Shown: positions 43,165 to 51,261 of the stretch, piece by piece
Position numbering within the stretch: the first letter of the stretch is position 1
How the letters are laid out: every line of letters begins with the position of its first letter
Assembly: GCF_044891285.1 (NCBI RefSeq)
Contig: NZ_JAUIYO010000011.1
Span: 25,782-89,781, forward strand
Source: Pseudobacillus lumedeiriae
GTDB lineage: Bacteria > Bacillota > Bacilli > Bacillales > Domibacillaceae
DNA length: 64,000 nt
Reading direction: 5' to 3'
The notes under the pieces: generated by a model
What the model saw: the letters and a program-made list of their open reading frames with translations, nothing else
Database searches by the model: none
What the model was told of the DNA's origin: nothing
Translations under genes and position numbers: made by a program

Positions 43165-43345
43165 GATATGTTCATGAATAATGTTGGTTTTACTCCTTTG
43201 TTGATTAGAGCGGAAGGCACGAGACTCCTGAGCGAAGTGAGTCCACGGGAGACCCAGAAAGAGCGACACGACGAGGAGGCGCATGAACCCCCGCGGCAAG
43301 CGAATGCCTGCAGCGGAAATCAATAAGCGAGTATAACAAAGTCTT
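43165..43345 (+). repeat. Dispersed repeat, full-length copy
   Basis: ATATGTTCATGAATAATGTTGG ... TTTGTTGATTAGAGCGGAAGGC ... GAGACTCCTGAGCG ... GACGAGGAGGCGCATG ... CTGCAGCGGAAATCAATAAG ... TATAACAAAG. It fills most of the 43044-43491 gap; the remaining AT-rich sequence shows no gene. Confidence 0.8.
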
Positions 43346-43491
43346 TTATAAAGAAGTGAACTTTTATTATTATGTACAGATGCATAAGTTATCCAAATAC
43401 GCATAAAAAGAAAGGGTTTTTTCATCCATTAAGAAACTATAGTATAATCAACTATTATTCGTTCTTAGAAAAGAAAGAGGGGAAATGTTAA

Positions 43492-43878
43492 GTGACAAAA
43501 ACACAAACTTTGACGCAGACGCTGGGGATGAAATTGATAGAAGTGAGTGAAGGAAAAGTAGTGATGACGATGCCAGTCGATGAGCGGACGAGGCAGCCGT
43601 TTGGCTATTTACACGGGGGTGCGTCTGTTGCTTTAGCAGAAACGGCAGCGAGTATTGGCACTGGTCATTTAATTGATCCGGATACACAAATATGTTTCGG
43701 TCTTGAAATTAATGCGAATCATATTAAATCTAAGCGGGATGGAATAGTAACAGCTGTCGCAGAAGCTGTGCATCGTGGGCGGTCCACGATGGTTTGGGAG
43801 ATTAAGATTCGCGATGAAGAAGGGAAGCTCATTTGTCTGTCACGCTGTACGGTAGCTGTTGTACCTAAGAAGCCCTAG
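43492..43878 (+). CDS. yuxO: Hotdog-fold acyl-CoA thioesterase (YuxO/PaaI type)
   Basis: A 128-residue hotdog thioesterase with the catalytic segment GYLHGGASVALAETAAS and the strand pair ICFGLEINANHIKSKRDG / RSTMVWEIKIRDEEGKLICLSRCT. The YuxO group is proposed to hydrolyse dihydroxynaphthoyl-CoA in menaquinone synthesis; this is not certain. The start is GTG at 43492 with AGAGGGG upstream. Its place next to mrpG matches B. subtilis. Confidence 0.88.
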   Translation: MTKTQTLTQTLGMKLIEVSEGKVVMTMPVDERTRQPFGYLHGGASVALAETAASIGTGHLIDPDTQICFGLEINANHIKSKRDGIVTAVAEAVHRGRSTMVWEIKIRDEEGKLICLSRCTVAVVPKKP

Positions 43879-43923
43879 AATGTTTCAGGATTAGGGTGTT
43901 TAAAATGGATTTTGTCTACAAAT

Positions 43924-43961
43924 TGAAACAGCCAGCGGCATGATAGCCGCTGGCTGTTTCA
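43924..43961. terminator. Bidirectional terminator between yuxO and mrpG
   Basis: TGAAACAGCCAGCGGC-atgata-GCCGCTGGCTGTTTCA, a perfect stem between two convergent genes. Confidence 0.88.
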
Positions 43962-43964
43962 GGT

Positions 43965-44303
43965 TTACTTTTTATTTTTCAAGTCGTCCCGTACGCTTTT
44001 TTCCCAGAGTTTTACACCTGAGTTATAAGCAGCACGGCTGATTAAGTGACCGCCTACAGGAGCGGTAATAAAGATAAAAGCGATTCCGAGCAAGACGCGC
44101 GAGCTGAAGTGCCCTTCGATTAAATAGAAATATAGAAAGCAAGAGAGCAGCACGAGCATTACGCCAAGGGTGGCACTTTTTGAAGCAGCATGGTTACGAG
44201 TATACACATCCGGCAGCCGGATGACACCGAAAGATGCTGCAAGAGTAAAGAAGACACCTAGTAATAACAAGAGAATAATCACGATTTCAACGGCTCCGGT
44301 CAT
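43965..44303 (-). CDS. mrpG: MrpG, Na+/H+ antiporter subunit G
   Basis: A 112-residue subunit with three membrane segments; family core FGVIRLPDVYTRNHAASKSATLGV and FIFITAPVGGHLISRAAY. The start at 44303 (MTGAVEIVII) is chosen because it overlaps the end of mrpF by 17 bases and fits the family; an in-frame start at 44387 would add 28 polar residues. Last gene of the Mrp operon. Confidence 0.93.
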   Translation of the reverse strand: MTGAVEIVIILLLLLGVFFTLAASFGVIRLPDVYTRNHAASKSATLGVMLVLLSCFLYFYLIEGHFSSRVLLGIAFIFITAPVGGHLISRAAYNSGVKLWEKSVRDDLKNKK

Positions 44304-44571
44304 TTTCAATGATCTCTCCTTTCTCAAGGAACTTGGAGAAGGCCACTGTACCGATGAAGGATAGTATGCCGAGCAGCAAGATGACATCTAAAAAAACATA
44401 TGTTTTTAAAAGCATAGAGAGGATGGCAATCATCGCCACTAGGTTAATGCCGATCGCATCCAGAGCGACAATGCGGTCAGGGATGGTCGGTCCTTTAATG
44501 AGCCGATAGATGAAACCAAGCATCGCCATAGTGATTAAAACGAGTGATAGTTGCAGGAATGTTTCAAGCAT
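44287..44571 (-). CDS. mrpF: MrpF, Na+/H+ antiporter subunit F
   Basis: A 94-residue subunit with three membrane segments and the conserved YRLIKGPTIPDRIVALDAIGINLVA. In B. subtilis MrpF also takes part in bile-salt/cholate efflux. Start overlaps the mrpE stop by one base. Confidence 0.94.
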   Translation of the reverse strand: MLETFLQLSLVLITMAMLGFIYRLIKGPTIPDRIVALDAIGINLVAMIAILSMLLKTYVFLDVILLLGILSFIGTVAFSKFLEKGEIIENDRSR

Positions 44572-45047
44572 TAGCGGCTCACCTCCATAATTGCTTTTTC
44601 GAATGAATCTTTAATGCTGTTAATGGCATCTTGCACATCAGGAACGTCGATGGCGTGGATATATAGTGTTTTTTGATCATCTGATACATCGATGACTAAT
44701 GTTCCGGGAGTCAGCGTAATTAAATTAGCGAGTAAAGTAACTTCCCAGTCCGATTTTAGTTCCGTCGGCAAAGCGAAAATTCCTGGCTGCATATCGAGCT
44801 TCGGCTTTAATACGACTTTTAAAACATCAATGTTTGCCATGAATAACTCTTTGAAGAATAGAAGAGTCAAATAAATGACGGCGAACACGCGGCGCAAATA
44901 CAGCTCCGTTTTAAAGAAACGGCGCATGATGTAAATCAAAATCAAGCCGATCAGGTACCCGATGACAAACGTTTTGCTGTCAAAGGACACTTGTAAAAAC
45001 ATCCAAAGGAACGCTAAAAAGAAATTAAGTAAAATTTGAAAAGCCAT
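44571..45047 (-). CDS. mrpE: MrpE, Na+/H+ antiporter subunit E
   Basis: A 158-residue subunit with two or three N-terminal membrane segments and a cytoplasmic domain containing LLANLITLTPGTLVIDVSDD. It supports assembly of the Mrp complex. Six bases separate it from the mrpD stop at 45054. Confidence 0.94.
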   Translation of the reverse strand: MAFQILLNFFLAFLWMFLQVSFDSKTFVIGYLIGLILIYIMRRFFKTELYLRRVFAVIYLTLLFFKELFMANIDVLKVVLKPKLDMQPGIFALPTELKSDWEVTLLANLITLTPGTLVIDVSDDQKTLYIHAIDVPDVQDAINSIKDSFEKAIMEVSR

Positions 45048-45053
45048 AAGACA

Positions 45054-46544
45054 TTACTCCTTTAACACTGCATCAATATAGATTGTCGGATGTGCGAGTG
45101 CATCAGTGGCTTGAGAAATAATTGGGTACATTATTTCTGCTCCTGTTCCGTAAAGGATAGAGGCAAGTACGAGAATTGCTCCAGGTATCCAAAGAAAGGT
45201 GACAGGCTGTTTGTCTTCGCCGGGATATTCTTTAGGTGCTCTCCAGAAACCGTTCATAAAGATTTTGATGACTGAATAAAGCACAACAAGACTTGATAAA
45301 AGAACAATTAAAGAGCTTGTATATTGTCCTTCAGCCAGTCCTCCGCGTACGATTAATAACTTACCGACAAATCCGCTGAGAGGGGGAATACCAGCAAGAG
45401 CAAAAGCAGCGATGAGGAACGTCCAGCCGAACAATGGATACTTCTTCATGAGGCCGCCCATTTCTCTTAGATTGCTTGTACCGGTAATTTTAATCATGAC
45501 ACCGACTAATAGAAATAGGGAAGCTTTAATAATCATGTCATGAATCATATAGAAAACAGTGCCCGTATACGCTTCTTCCGTAGCAACAGAAATTCCATAA
45601 ACGAGTACTCCGACAGCTACAATAATATTGTAAATAACGATCTTTTTCACATCCCAGTAGGCAATGGCACCAATGCAGCCAACGATGACTGTAATGATGG
45701 CAAGGATGCCTAACAATTCGTGTGTAAAGGCCTGATCGTGGTAAAAGAACAATGAATAGCTGCGTAAAATTGAGTATACGCCAACTTTAGTCAGCAAAGA
45801 GCCAAATAAAGCAAGAATCGGCACGGGCGGTGCATAATAAGAGCCCGGAAGCCAGAAGTAGAGTGGAAAAATAGCACCTTTCAAGCCGAATACGATTAAA
45901 AAGAGTACGGCAATTACTGTTAAGATTGGCAATTGCCCGATTTCTGCAATACGCTGGGAAATATCTGCCATATTCAGAGAACCTACAACGGAATACAGCA
46001 TAGCAACAGCGATGACGAAAAGAGCAGATGAGATGACATTCACGAGAATGTATTTAATTGATTCGCGCAGCTGAACTTTCGTGCCGCCGATTACGATCAG
46101 TACGTAGGAAGACATCAACATGACTTCAAAAAAGACGAACATATTGAATATATCCCCTGTTGTAAAAGCACCGTTAATACCAACGAGTAAAAATTGAATC
46201 ACAGGGTAGTAGTAAAAGCGTTCGCGTGCCATACCGATCGAGCGAAACGAATAAAGAATAACGCACAGTGTAATCAGCGACGACGTCGTTACGAGCAAAG
46301 CAGACAACATATCGGAAACGAGCGTGATACCGAATGGTGCATCCCAGCTGCCAACATTGACTGTTTGAATGCCGTTACGTTTTACCGTTAGCAGTAAGAT
46401 GATCGAAGCTGTAAGTGTGCCAGCAGCAGAAATGATGGAGATGATCCGCTGTGCTGGAACTGATCTTATGAAAAAAATTAACAAAGCGGCAGTCACAAGA
46501 GGGATGAGCAGCGGTAAAACTAATAAGTTAATCATTTGCTTCAT
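45054..46544 (-). CDS. mrpD: MrpD, Na+/H+ antiporter subunit D
   Basis: A 496-residue, about 14-span subunit homologous to the NuoN/NuoM proton channels of complex I. Conserved parts are the glutamate in FVFFEVMLMSSYVL, GLKGAIFPLYFWLPGSYYAPPVP with its key Lys, and FALAGIPPLSGFVGKLLI. It works with MrpA in sodium/proton exchange. It overlaps mrpC by 17 bases. Confidence 0.96.
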   Translation of the reverse strand: MKQMINLLVLPLLIPLVTAALLIFFIRSVPAQRIISIISAAGTLTASIILLLTVKRNGIQTVNVGSWDAPFGITLVSDMLSALLVTTSSLITLCVILYSFRSIGMARERFYYYPVIQFLLVGINGAFTTGDIFNMFVFFEVMLMSSYVLIVIGGTKVQLRESIKYILVNVISSALFVIAVAMLYSVVGSLNMADISQRIAEIGQLPILTVIAVLFLIVFGLKGAIFPLYFWLPGSYYAPPVPILALFGSLLTKVGVYSILRSYSLFFYHDQAFTHELLGILAIITVIVGCIGAIAYWDVKKIVIYNIIVAVGVLVYGISVATEEAYTGTVFYMIHDMIIKASLFLLVGVMIKITGTSNLREMGGLMKKYPLFGWTFLIAAFALAGIPPLSGFVGKLLIVRGGLAEGQYTSSLIVLLSSLVVLYSVIKIFMNGFWRAPKEYPGEDKQPVTFLWIPGAILVLASILYGTGAEIMYPIISQATDALAHPTIYIDAVLKE

Positions 46545-46869
46545 TACCTCTCATTTCATCCATATTATCTGTTCCTAGTTCTTGGTAGGCTCTATAGGCC
46601 AAAACGAGGAAAAAGGCAGTAACCCCAAAGCTGATAACAATCGCTGTTAAAATAAGCGCTTGAGGAAGCGGGTCCACATACGAGGCCGCTTCTTCCCCCA
46701 GAAGAGGAGCAGCTCCCCTTTTTAAGCCGCCCATCGTAATAATTAATAAGTGAGCGCCGTGGCTTAATAGCCCAGTGCCGATAATAATACGCAGCAAACT
46801 TTTTGAAAGCATTAAATAGACGGAGCTGGCAAACAACGCACCAATAACAATTGACATTACGATCTCCAT
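46528..46869 (-). CDS. mrpC: MrpC, Na+/H+ antiporter subunit C
   Basis: A 113-residue NuoK-like subunit with three membrane segments, including RIIIGTGLLSHGAHLLIITMG and DPLPQALILTAIVISFGVTAF. It begins at the last base of mrpB (one-base overlap). Confidence 0.94.
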   Translation of the reverse strand: MEIVMSIVIGALFASSVYLMLSKSLLRIIIGTGLLSHGAHLLIITMGGLKRGAAPLLGEEAASYVDPLPQALILTAIVISFGVTAFFLVLAYRAYQELGTDNMDEMRGNEAND

Positions 46870-47291
46870 TATTCACTCTCTCCTATCGTTTGAATAATGG
46901 TCATGGTCACACCGATGACAACTAAGTAAACCCCTAAATCAAACAACATGGCTGTATGGAGGGATGTTTCTCCAAATAGAGGCAAATATACATCACCGAA
47001 CACATGCGTGAAAAAGGGAACATTAAAAATAAGAGAACCGGCAGCTGTGCCGATTGCGAACAGAAGGCCAATTCCAACTAAAATTTTGTAATCTATTGGA
47101 ATGCCTTTGGCCACTGTTTTGATATCAAAAGCGAGAAGAAGCAGAACGATCGCCCCTGATGTCATAAGTCCGCCTACAAACCCGCCGCCGGGATGATAAT
47201 GTCCGGCAAAGAACAAGTGGATCGCAAAGAGGATGATCATAAAGAACACGACTTTGCTTGCTGTTTGTAAAATTACATCATTGGTTTTCAT
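46869..47291 (-). CDS. mrpB: MrpB, Na+/H+ antiporter subunit B
   Basis: A 140-residue subunit with four membrane segments and the signature HLFFAGHYHPGGGFVGGLMTSGAIVLLLLAFD (shown in part by GHYHPGGGFVGGL). It overlaps the end of mrpA by 14 bases, so it is translationally coupled. Confidence 0.94.
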   Translation of the reverse strand: MKTNDVILQTASKVVFFMIILFAIHLFFAGHYHPGGGFVGGLMTSGAIVLLLLAFDIKTVAKGIPIDYKILVGIGLLFAIGTAAGSLIFNVPFFTHVFGDVYLPLFGETSLHTAMLFDLGVYLVVIGVTMTIIQTIGESE

Positions 47292-49698
47292 CTGCCTTTT
47301 CTCCTTTCTTCGTTAATTGCAGTTTGATCATGCCGAAAATACCGAGACCAGCAATGGCCAGTACACTAATTTCAAATAAAGTATCGAATCCACGGAAGTC
47401 AACAAGAATTACGTTCACCATGTTTTTTCCTGCTGCTTTTTCATAGGTGTTGGCGATATAATAGTTGGCTATAGATTCAAACATTTTATTGCTGTGTGCA
47501 GAGATCGCCATTAAAGTGATCACACCGCCGACTCCCAGGGAAATGAGGGCATTGCTGAGTTTAAAGCCCATTCTCTCTTCATGGCGATAGCGTTTTGGCA
47601 AATGATAAAAGCACAGCAGGAATAAGGCAACAGATACAGTTTCAATGACTAATTGAGTCAGAGCTAGGTCCGGAGCCCGGAAAATAACGAAAAATAAAGA
47701 AACTGTGTAACCAACTGCTCCTAAAGCAATAATTGAAGTCAAGCGGGATTTGGCAAATAAAATAGTGAAAATGCCGGCTGTGATAATAACGATTAGGCCG
47801 ATTTCATATACTCCTATTGGAGCCAAGTTATCGTTATGAATCGTTAAAGCATTTTCTCTCCACATAGTAAAACCAAGAATGCCAATAAAGAAAACAAAGA
47901 TATAAACGAGATATGTACGGATAAATCCGTTCATATATGTCTTTGTTAACGTATATGAACCGCGTTCAGCTGCGTATAAACTTGTGTCATATAAAGCGTT
48001 TAGTGTCACTTTTCCAGGAAAGAGAGTATACAGCTTGACCCATTTGTTTAAAGTCACGTACATCAGAATACCGACAGCTGCGACACCGATCGTCATCATT
48101 AGTTCAGTCGAAAACCCATGCCAGTGAGAAATATGGACAGGGAGCTGTTCACCAGGACCGAGAAGCGAAGGGATAATCGCAGCAGCGGCTGGCTGAATTA
48201 AGCTGTAGGACAGCAAATTTGGGAAAAGGCCAAACAAGACGACAAGTGCAGCGAGAATGATTGGTGAAATGAGCATGCCAAATGGTGCTTCATGCGGCTT
48301 TTTGTCGAGCTTTTCCGGTTGATATTTCCCGGAAAATGTCTTAAATACAATCATCATGCTATAAATAAACGTAAAAACGCTTCCAATCCAGGCAAGAACA
48401 GGAAATAAAATTCCCCACGTCTGTAAGTTCAATATGTTCAGTTCAAGAAGCTGAATCATGCCTGTGAAAAACATTTCTTTACTTAAAAACCCGTTAAATG
48501 GAGGAAGTCCTGCCATTGAAAAGGCCCCGATGACAGCGATGGTAAATGTAACAGGCATGAACCCGAGCAGTCCGCCGAGCCTGCGGATATCCCGTGTACC
48601 GGTTTCATGATCAACAATACCGACCACCATAAACAAACTGCCTTTAAATGTTGCGTGATTAATTAAATGGAAAACAGCAGCGATAACGGCAGCTGTATAA
48701 ATATTATCATCCAATGCATCGAAATGAAGGGCGGCAGATCCGACCCCAAGCAGTGACATAATCAAACCGAGCTGGCTCACAGTTGAAAAAGCGAGAATCC
48801 CTTTTAAATCTGTTTGTTTGACTGCATTGAATGATCCCCAGAACATTGTGAAAATCCCAATAGCGCCGACAATCCAGAACCAATAGTTTGAAAAAGCAAA
48901 GATCGGACTGAGGCGGGCGACTAAATAAATTCCTGCTTTAACCATGGTAGCGGAGTGCAAATAAGCGCTGACAGGTGTAGGCGCTTCCATTGCGTCTGGA
49001 AGCCAAATGTAAAATGGGAATTGAGCTGATTTTGTAAAGGCTCCTAGCAGCATAAGAATCATTGCGAACAGAAAGAGCGGATGCTGATTGAGCTCGTCTG
49101 CCTGCGAGATCAGTTCGCGTATACTAAACGTGTCTCCCATGATCGAAAGAAGTAAAATACCGCCTAGCATGGAAAGGCCGCCAAATACAGTGACAAGCAT
49201 GGACTTAAGTGCACCATAACGGGAGCGGTCACGATCGTACCAGTAGGCAATCAATAGGAAAGAAGAAATGGATGTCAGCTCCCAGAACATATACAGAGTA
49301 ATTAGGTTGTCTGAAAGTACGACCCCAAGCATTGCACCCATAAACATTAGCAAATAGACATAGAAGTTATGAAGGCTTTCTTTCCCTTTTGATAGGTAAA
49401 AGATGGAATAAAGAACGACAAGTGTACCAATTCCAGTAATGAGTAAAGCGAATAGTAATCCTAGTCCATCCACATAAGCATGGAAGCTGATACCAAGTGA
49501 TGGAATCCAGTCGAAAGATTTCTCAATTACCTGATTATTTCGGGTAATCGGTAGAAACCTAAGGAAGTAACCAAACAGCAAAATAGGCAAGATTAGAACA
49601 AACCAGCCTGTATGTACGCTTCGAAAGCCCTTATAAAATAAAGGGACAAGCATAGCCATTAAAAAAGGAGAAAAAATGGCCAGGTGCAATAAAGACAA
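47278..49698 (-). CDS. mrpA: MrpA, Na+/H+ antiporter subunit A
   Basis: An 806-residue, roughly 20-span subunit, the largest of the seven-part Mrp antiporter. The N-terminal two thirds resemble NuoL: FWELTSISSFLLI with its conserved Glu, FPFYIWLPDAMEAPTPVSAYLHSATMVKAG, and FSMAGLPPFNGFLSKEMFF. The C-terminal part resembles NuoJ/MrpB and includes FRAPDLALTQLVIETVSVALFL. The start is TTG at 49698, seven bases after a GGGGGGGA run. First gene of mrpABCDEFG, the main sodium and pH homeostasis system. Confidence 0.96.
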   Translation of the reverse strand: MSLLHLAIFSPFLMAMLVPLFYKGFRSVHTGWFVLILPILLFGYFLRFLPITRNNQVIEKSFDWIPSLGISFHAYVDGLGLLFALLITGIGTLVVLYSIFYLSKGKESLHNFYVYLLMFMGAMLGVVLSDNLITLYMFWELTSISSFLLIAYWYDRDRSRYGALKSMLVTVFGGLSMLGGILLLSIMGDTFSIRELISQADELNQHPLFLFAMILMLLGAFTKSAQFPFYIWLPDAMEAPTPVSAYLHSATMVKAGIYLVARLSPIFAFSNYWFWIVGAIGIFTMFWGSFNAVKQTDLKGILAFSTVSQLGLIMSLLGVGSAALHFDALDDNIYTAAVIAAVFHLINHATFKGSLFMVVGIVDHETGTRDIRRLGGLLGFMPVTFTIAVIGAFSMAGLPPFNGFLSKEMFFTGMIQLLELNILNLQTWGILFPVLAWIGSVFTFIYSMMIVFKTFSGKYQPEKLDKKPHEAPFGMLISPIILAALVVLFGLFPNLLSYSLIQPAAAAIIPSLLGPGEQLPVHISHWHGFSTELMMTIGVAAVGILMYVTLNKWVKLYTLFPGKVTLNALYDTSLYAAERGSYTLTKTYMNGFIRTYLVYIFVFFIGILGFTMWRENALTIHNDNLAPIGVYEIGLIVIITAGIFTILFAKSRLTSIIALGAVGYTVSLFFVIFRAPDLALTQLVIETVSVALFLLCFYHLPKRYRHEERMGFKLSNALISLGVGGVITLMAISAHSNKMFESIANYYIANTYEKAAGKNMVNVILVDFRGFDTLFEISVLAIAGLGIFGMIKLQLTKKGEKADENQ

Positions 49699-49953
49699 AA
49701 AAATCCCCCCCTCACGAACTAAGTAAATAAGTGTTTTCTAAACAAAACATGATCTGAACAGGAAAAGACCAAACGTTTGCGTGTAACGATTCCTTTTTCA
49801 GCGTGTGTTTAACGTTAGCTGCGCAAATTGTCGCCTTCTACAGCATTATAACGCAAAAAACGACTTCATGCATGGCTTAAAAGTGAAACTTGTTGAAAGT
49901 TGGCTAAGGATAATAAATATGAAGAAACGTGTCAGAATTAGTCGTTAAAAATT

Positions 49954-50060
49954 TTTATCCCGTATTAACTGGATGTAAAATCCTCCTATCAAAGTATCAG
50001 TTTGTTTCTAAGAAGCATGGATGGGGGAGGAGCCCCACTGATGGAAGTTTCAATTTATCT
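49954..50060. repeat. Structured intergenic element, copy 3 (deleted)
   Basis: Starts TTTATCCCGTATTAACTGG, keeps TTTGTTTCTAAGAAGCATGG and ends CCCCACTGATGGAAGTTTCA, but lacks about 50 bases of the centre, including the left arm of the terminal hairpin. It lies in the divergent mrpA-yufK gap; I see no gene in the rest of that gap. Confidence 0.7.
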
Positions 50061-50191
50061 GTCTTCTTTCCTGTATCTTTTTTGCCAAAAAATGTTTGTG
50101 ATTTCCAAAAAAACATAAAAAAGAACTTGTCTTTGTTTGCCAGCTCTTGCATAATAAAATGGATTGAACCGAACAGGAGCGTATATGTTTT

Positions 50192-50749
50192 ATGAAAAAT
50201 ACTTATTTAACCGGCTATTTGCCGCTAATCGCTATTTTGTTGTTTAGTTTATCTCTTGCTTTATTTACTCAAGGTCTAGTCATTTCCTTGTTTAAGCAAG
50301 TCGGTTTATACACCGATGTTCTAGAGTTATTCACGGAAACAGAATTGAATTTAGCTATCATTTTTTCATTGTTGGTTTTGTTCTTTTTCGTGATTGCGGG
50401 CCTAAAAGTCGTAGCGAATACAGTGAATGAGCTGTCTCTTTTATTTTTTTCGAAAGATACAGAAGGCGAATTGTTAAAAGCAATTCGAAATGGGTCGATT
50501 ATCTTTTTTGTTGGCGGGTTAATTTCATTAATCAGCTTTTCGTCGCTAACTGGTATTCTCATTATCTTTTTATTAACCGCTATTGGTTATCTCATCTTTT
50601 TTGTTTATAAAACAAGTCCATCACTGTCTATGGCTAATTTAATCGGAATCATTACTTTTCAAATTGTTTCTTGGTCAGCTCTCGGAATGACACTGGCCCT
50701 TATCGGTATGAAAGTGTATAATGGGCTGCTCGCCAGCCTGCCGCTGTAA
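50192..50749 (+). CDS. yufK: YufK membrane protein (DUF5366)
   Basis: A 185-residue membrane protein with five hydrophobic segments, divergent from mrpA. Length and position match YufK of B. subtilis. No catalytic motif is visible and the function is unknown. A strong terminator follows immediately. Confidence 0.82.
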   Translation: MKNTYLTGYLPLIAILLFSLSLALFTQGLVISLFKQVGLYTDVLELFTETELNLAIIFSLLVLFFFVIAGLKVVANTVNELSLLFFSKDTEGELLKAIRNGSIIFFVGGLISLISFSSLTGILIIFLLTAIGYLIFFVYKTSPSLSMANLIGIITFQIVSWSALGMTLALIGMKVYNGLLASLPL

Positions 50750-50774
50750 AAAACCGCTTTAGCGGTTTTTTTTA
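50748..50774 (+). terminator. Terminator after yufK
   Basis: AAAACCGCT-tt-AGCGGTTTTTTTT. Confidence 0.9.
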
Positions 50775-50862
50775 TGGGAAAGATTTGTCAACATAGAGAA
50801 TAGTGTGGGAAATGACAATAAAAAGGGGGCTAATAGCTCCGGAGAAACGTAGACAAAAGTTT

Positions 50863-50899
50863 AAAAAGCTGCAAGGACCGAATCCTTGCAGCTTTTTAT
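50863..50899. terminator. Orphan terminator hairpin
   Basis: AAAAAGCTGCAAGGA-ccgaa-TCCTTGCAGCTTTTT is a perfect stem. No gene ends close to it on either strand; it stands between the yufK terminator and a dispersed repeat. Confidence 0.7.
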
Positions 50900-50904
50900 T
50901 GTGT

Positions 50905-51085
50905 CTTTGTTAAATCAGTCCGTCGATTTCCGTTCCAGGCGCTTCGCTTTGCGAGGGACAAACGGTGAGCCTCTTCGTCGTTCAAGCTCATGAGGCATCT
51001 CGCCAGTTCGCTTTCTCTGCAGATCTTCGCGCCTTCCGCTACAATCAACTCAGTGAAAAGCAAACGTTTGAACTTTGTCAAAAAA
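50905..51085 (-). repeat. Dispersed repeat, near full length
   Basis: TCCGTCGATTTCCGTTCCAGG ... CTTCGCTTTGCG ... AACGGTGAGCC ... GCGCCTTCCGCTACAATCAACTCAGTG, same element and orientation as 5628-5790. The degraded partner hairpin AAAGACTGACCCTAAAAAG follows at 51184-51235. Confidence 0.75.
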
Positions 51086-51261
51086 TGGGCAATATCTACT
51101 AAAAAACAATAAAAAAGTTGAAGTTAAGAAGAAGAACTTCTCTCATGCTCACTTGAATTATCAAATAGTATCCAAAAAACAAAAAAAGACTGACCCTAAA
51201 AAGTCGTTTTTAACGACCTTTAGGACAGCCTCATATACAGCGAACTTTTTTACGCCGAGAA

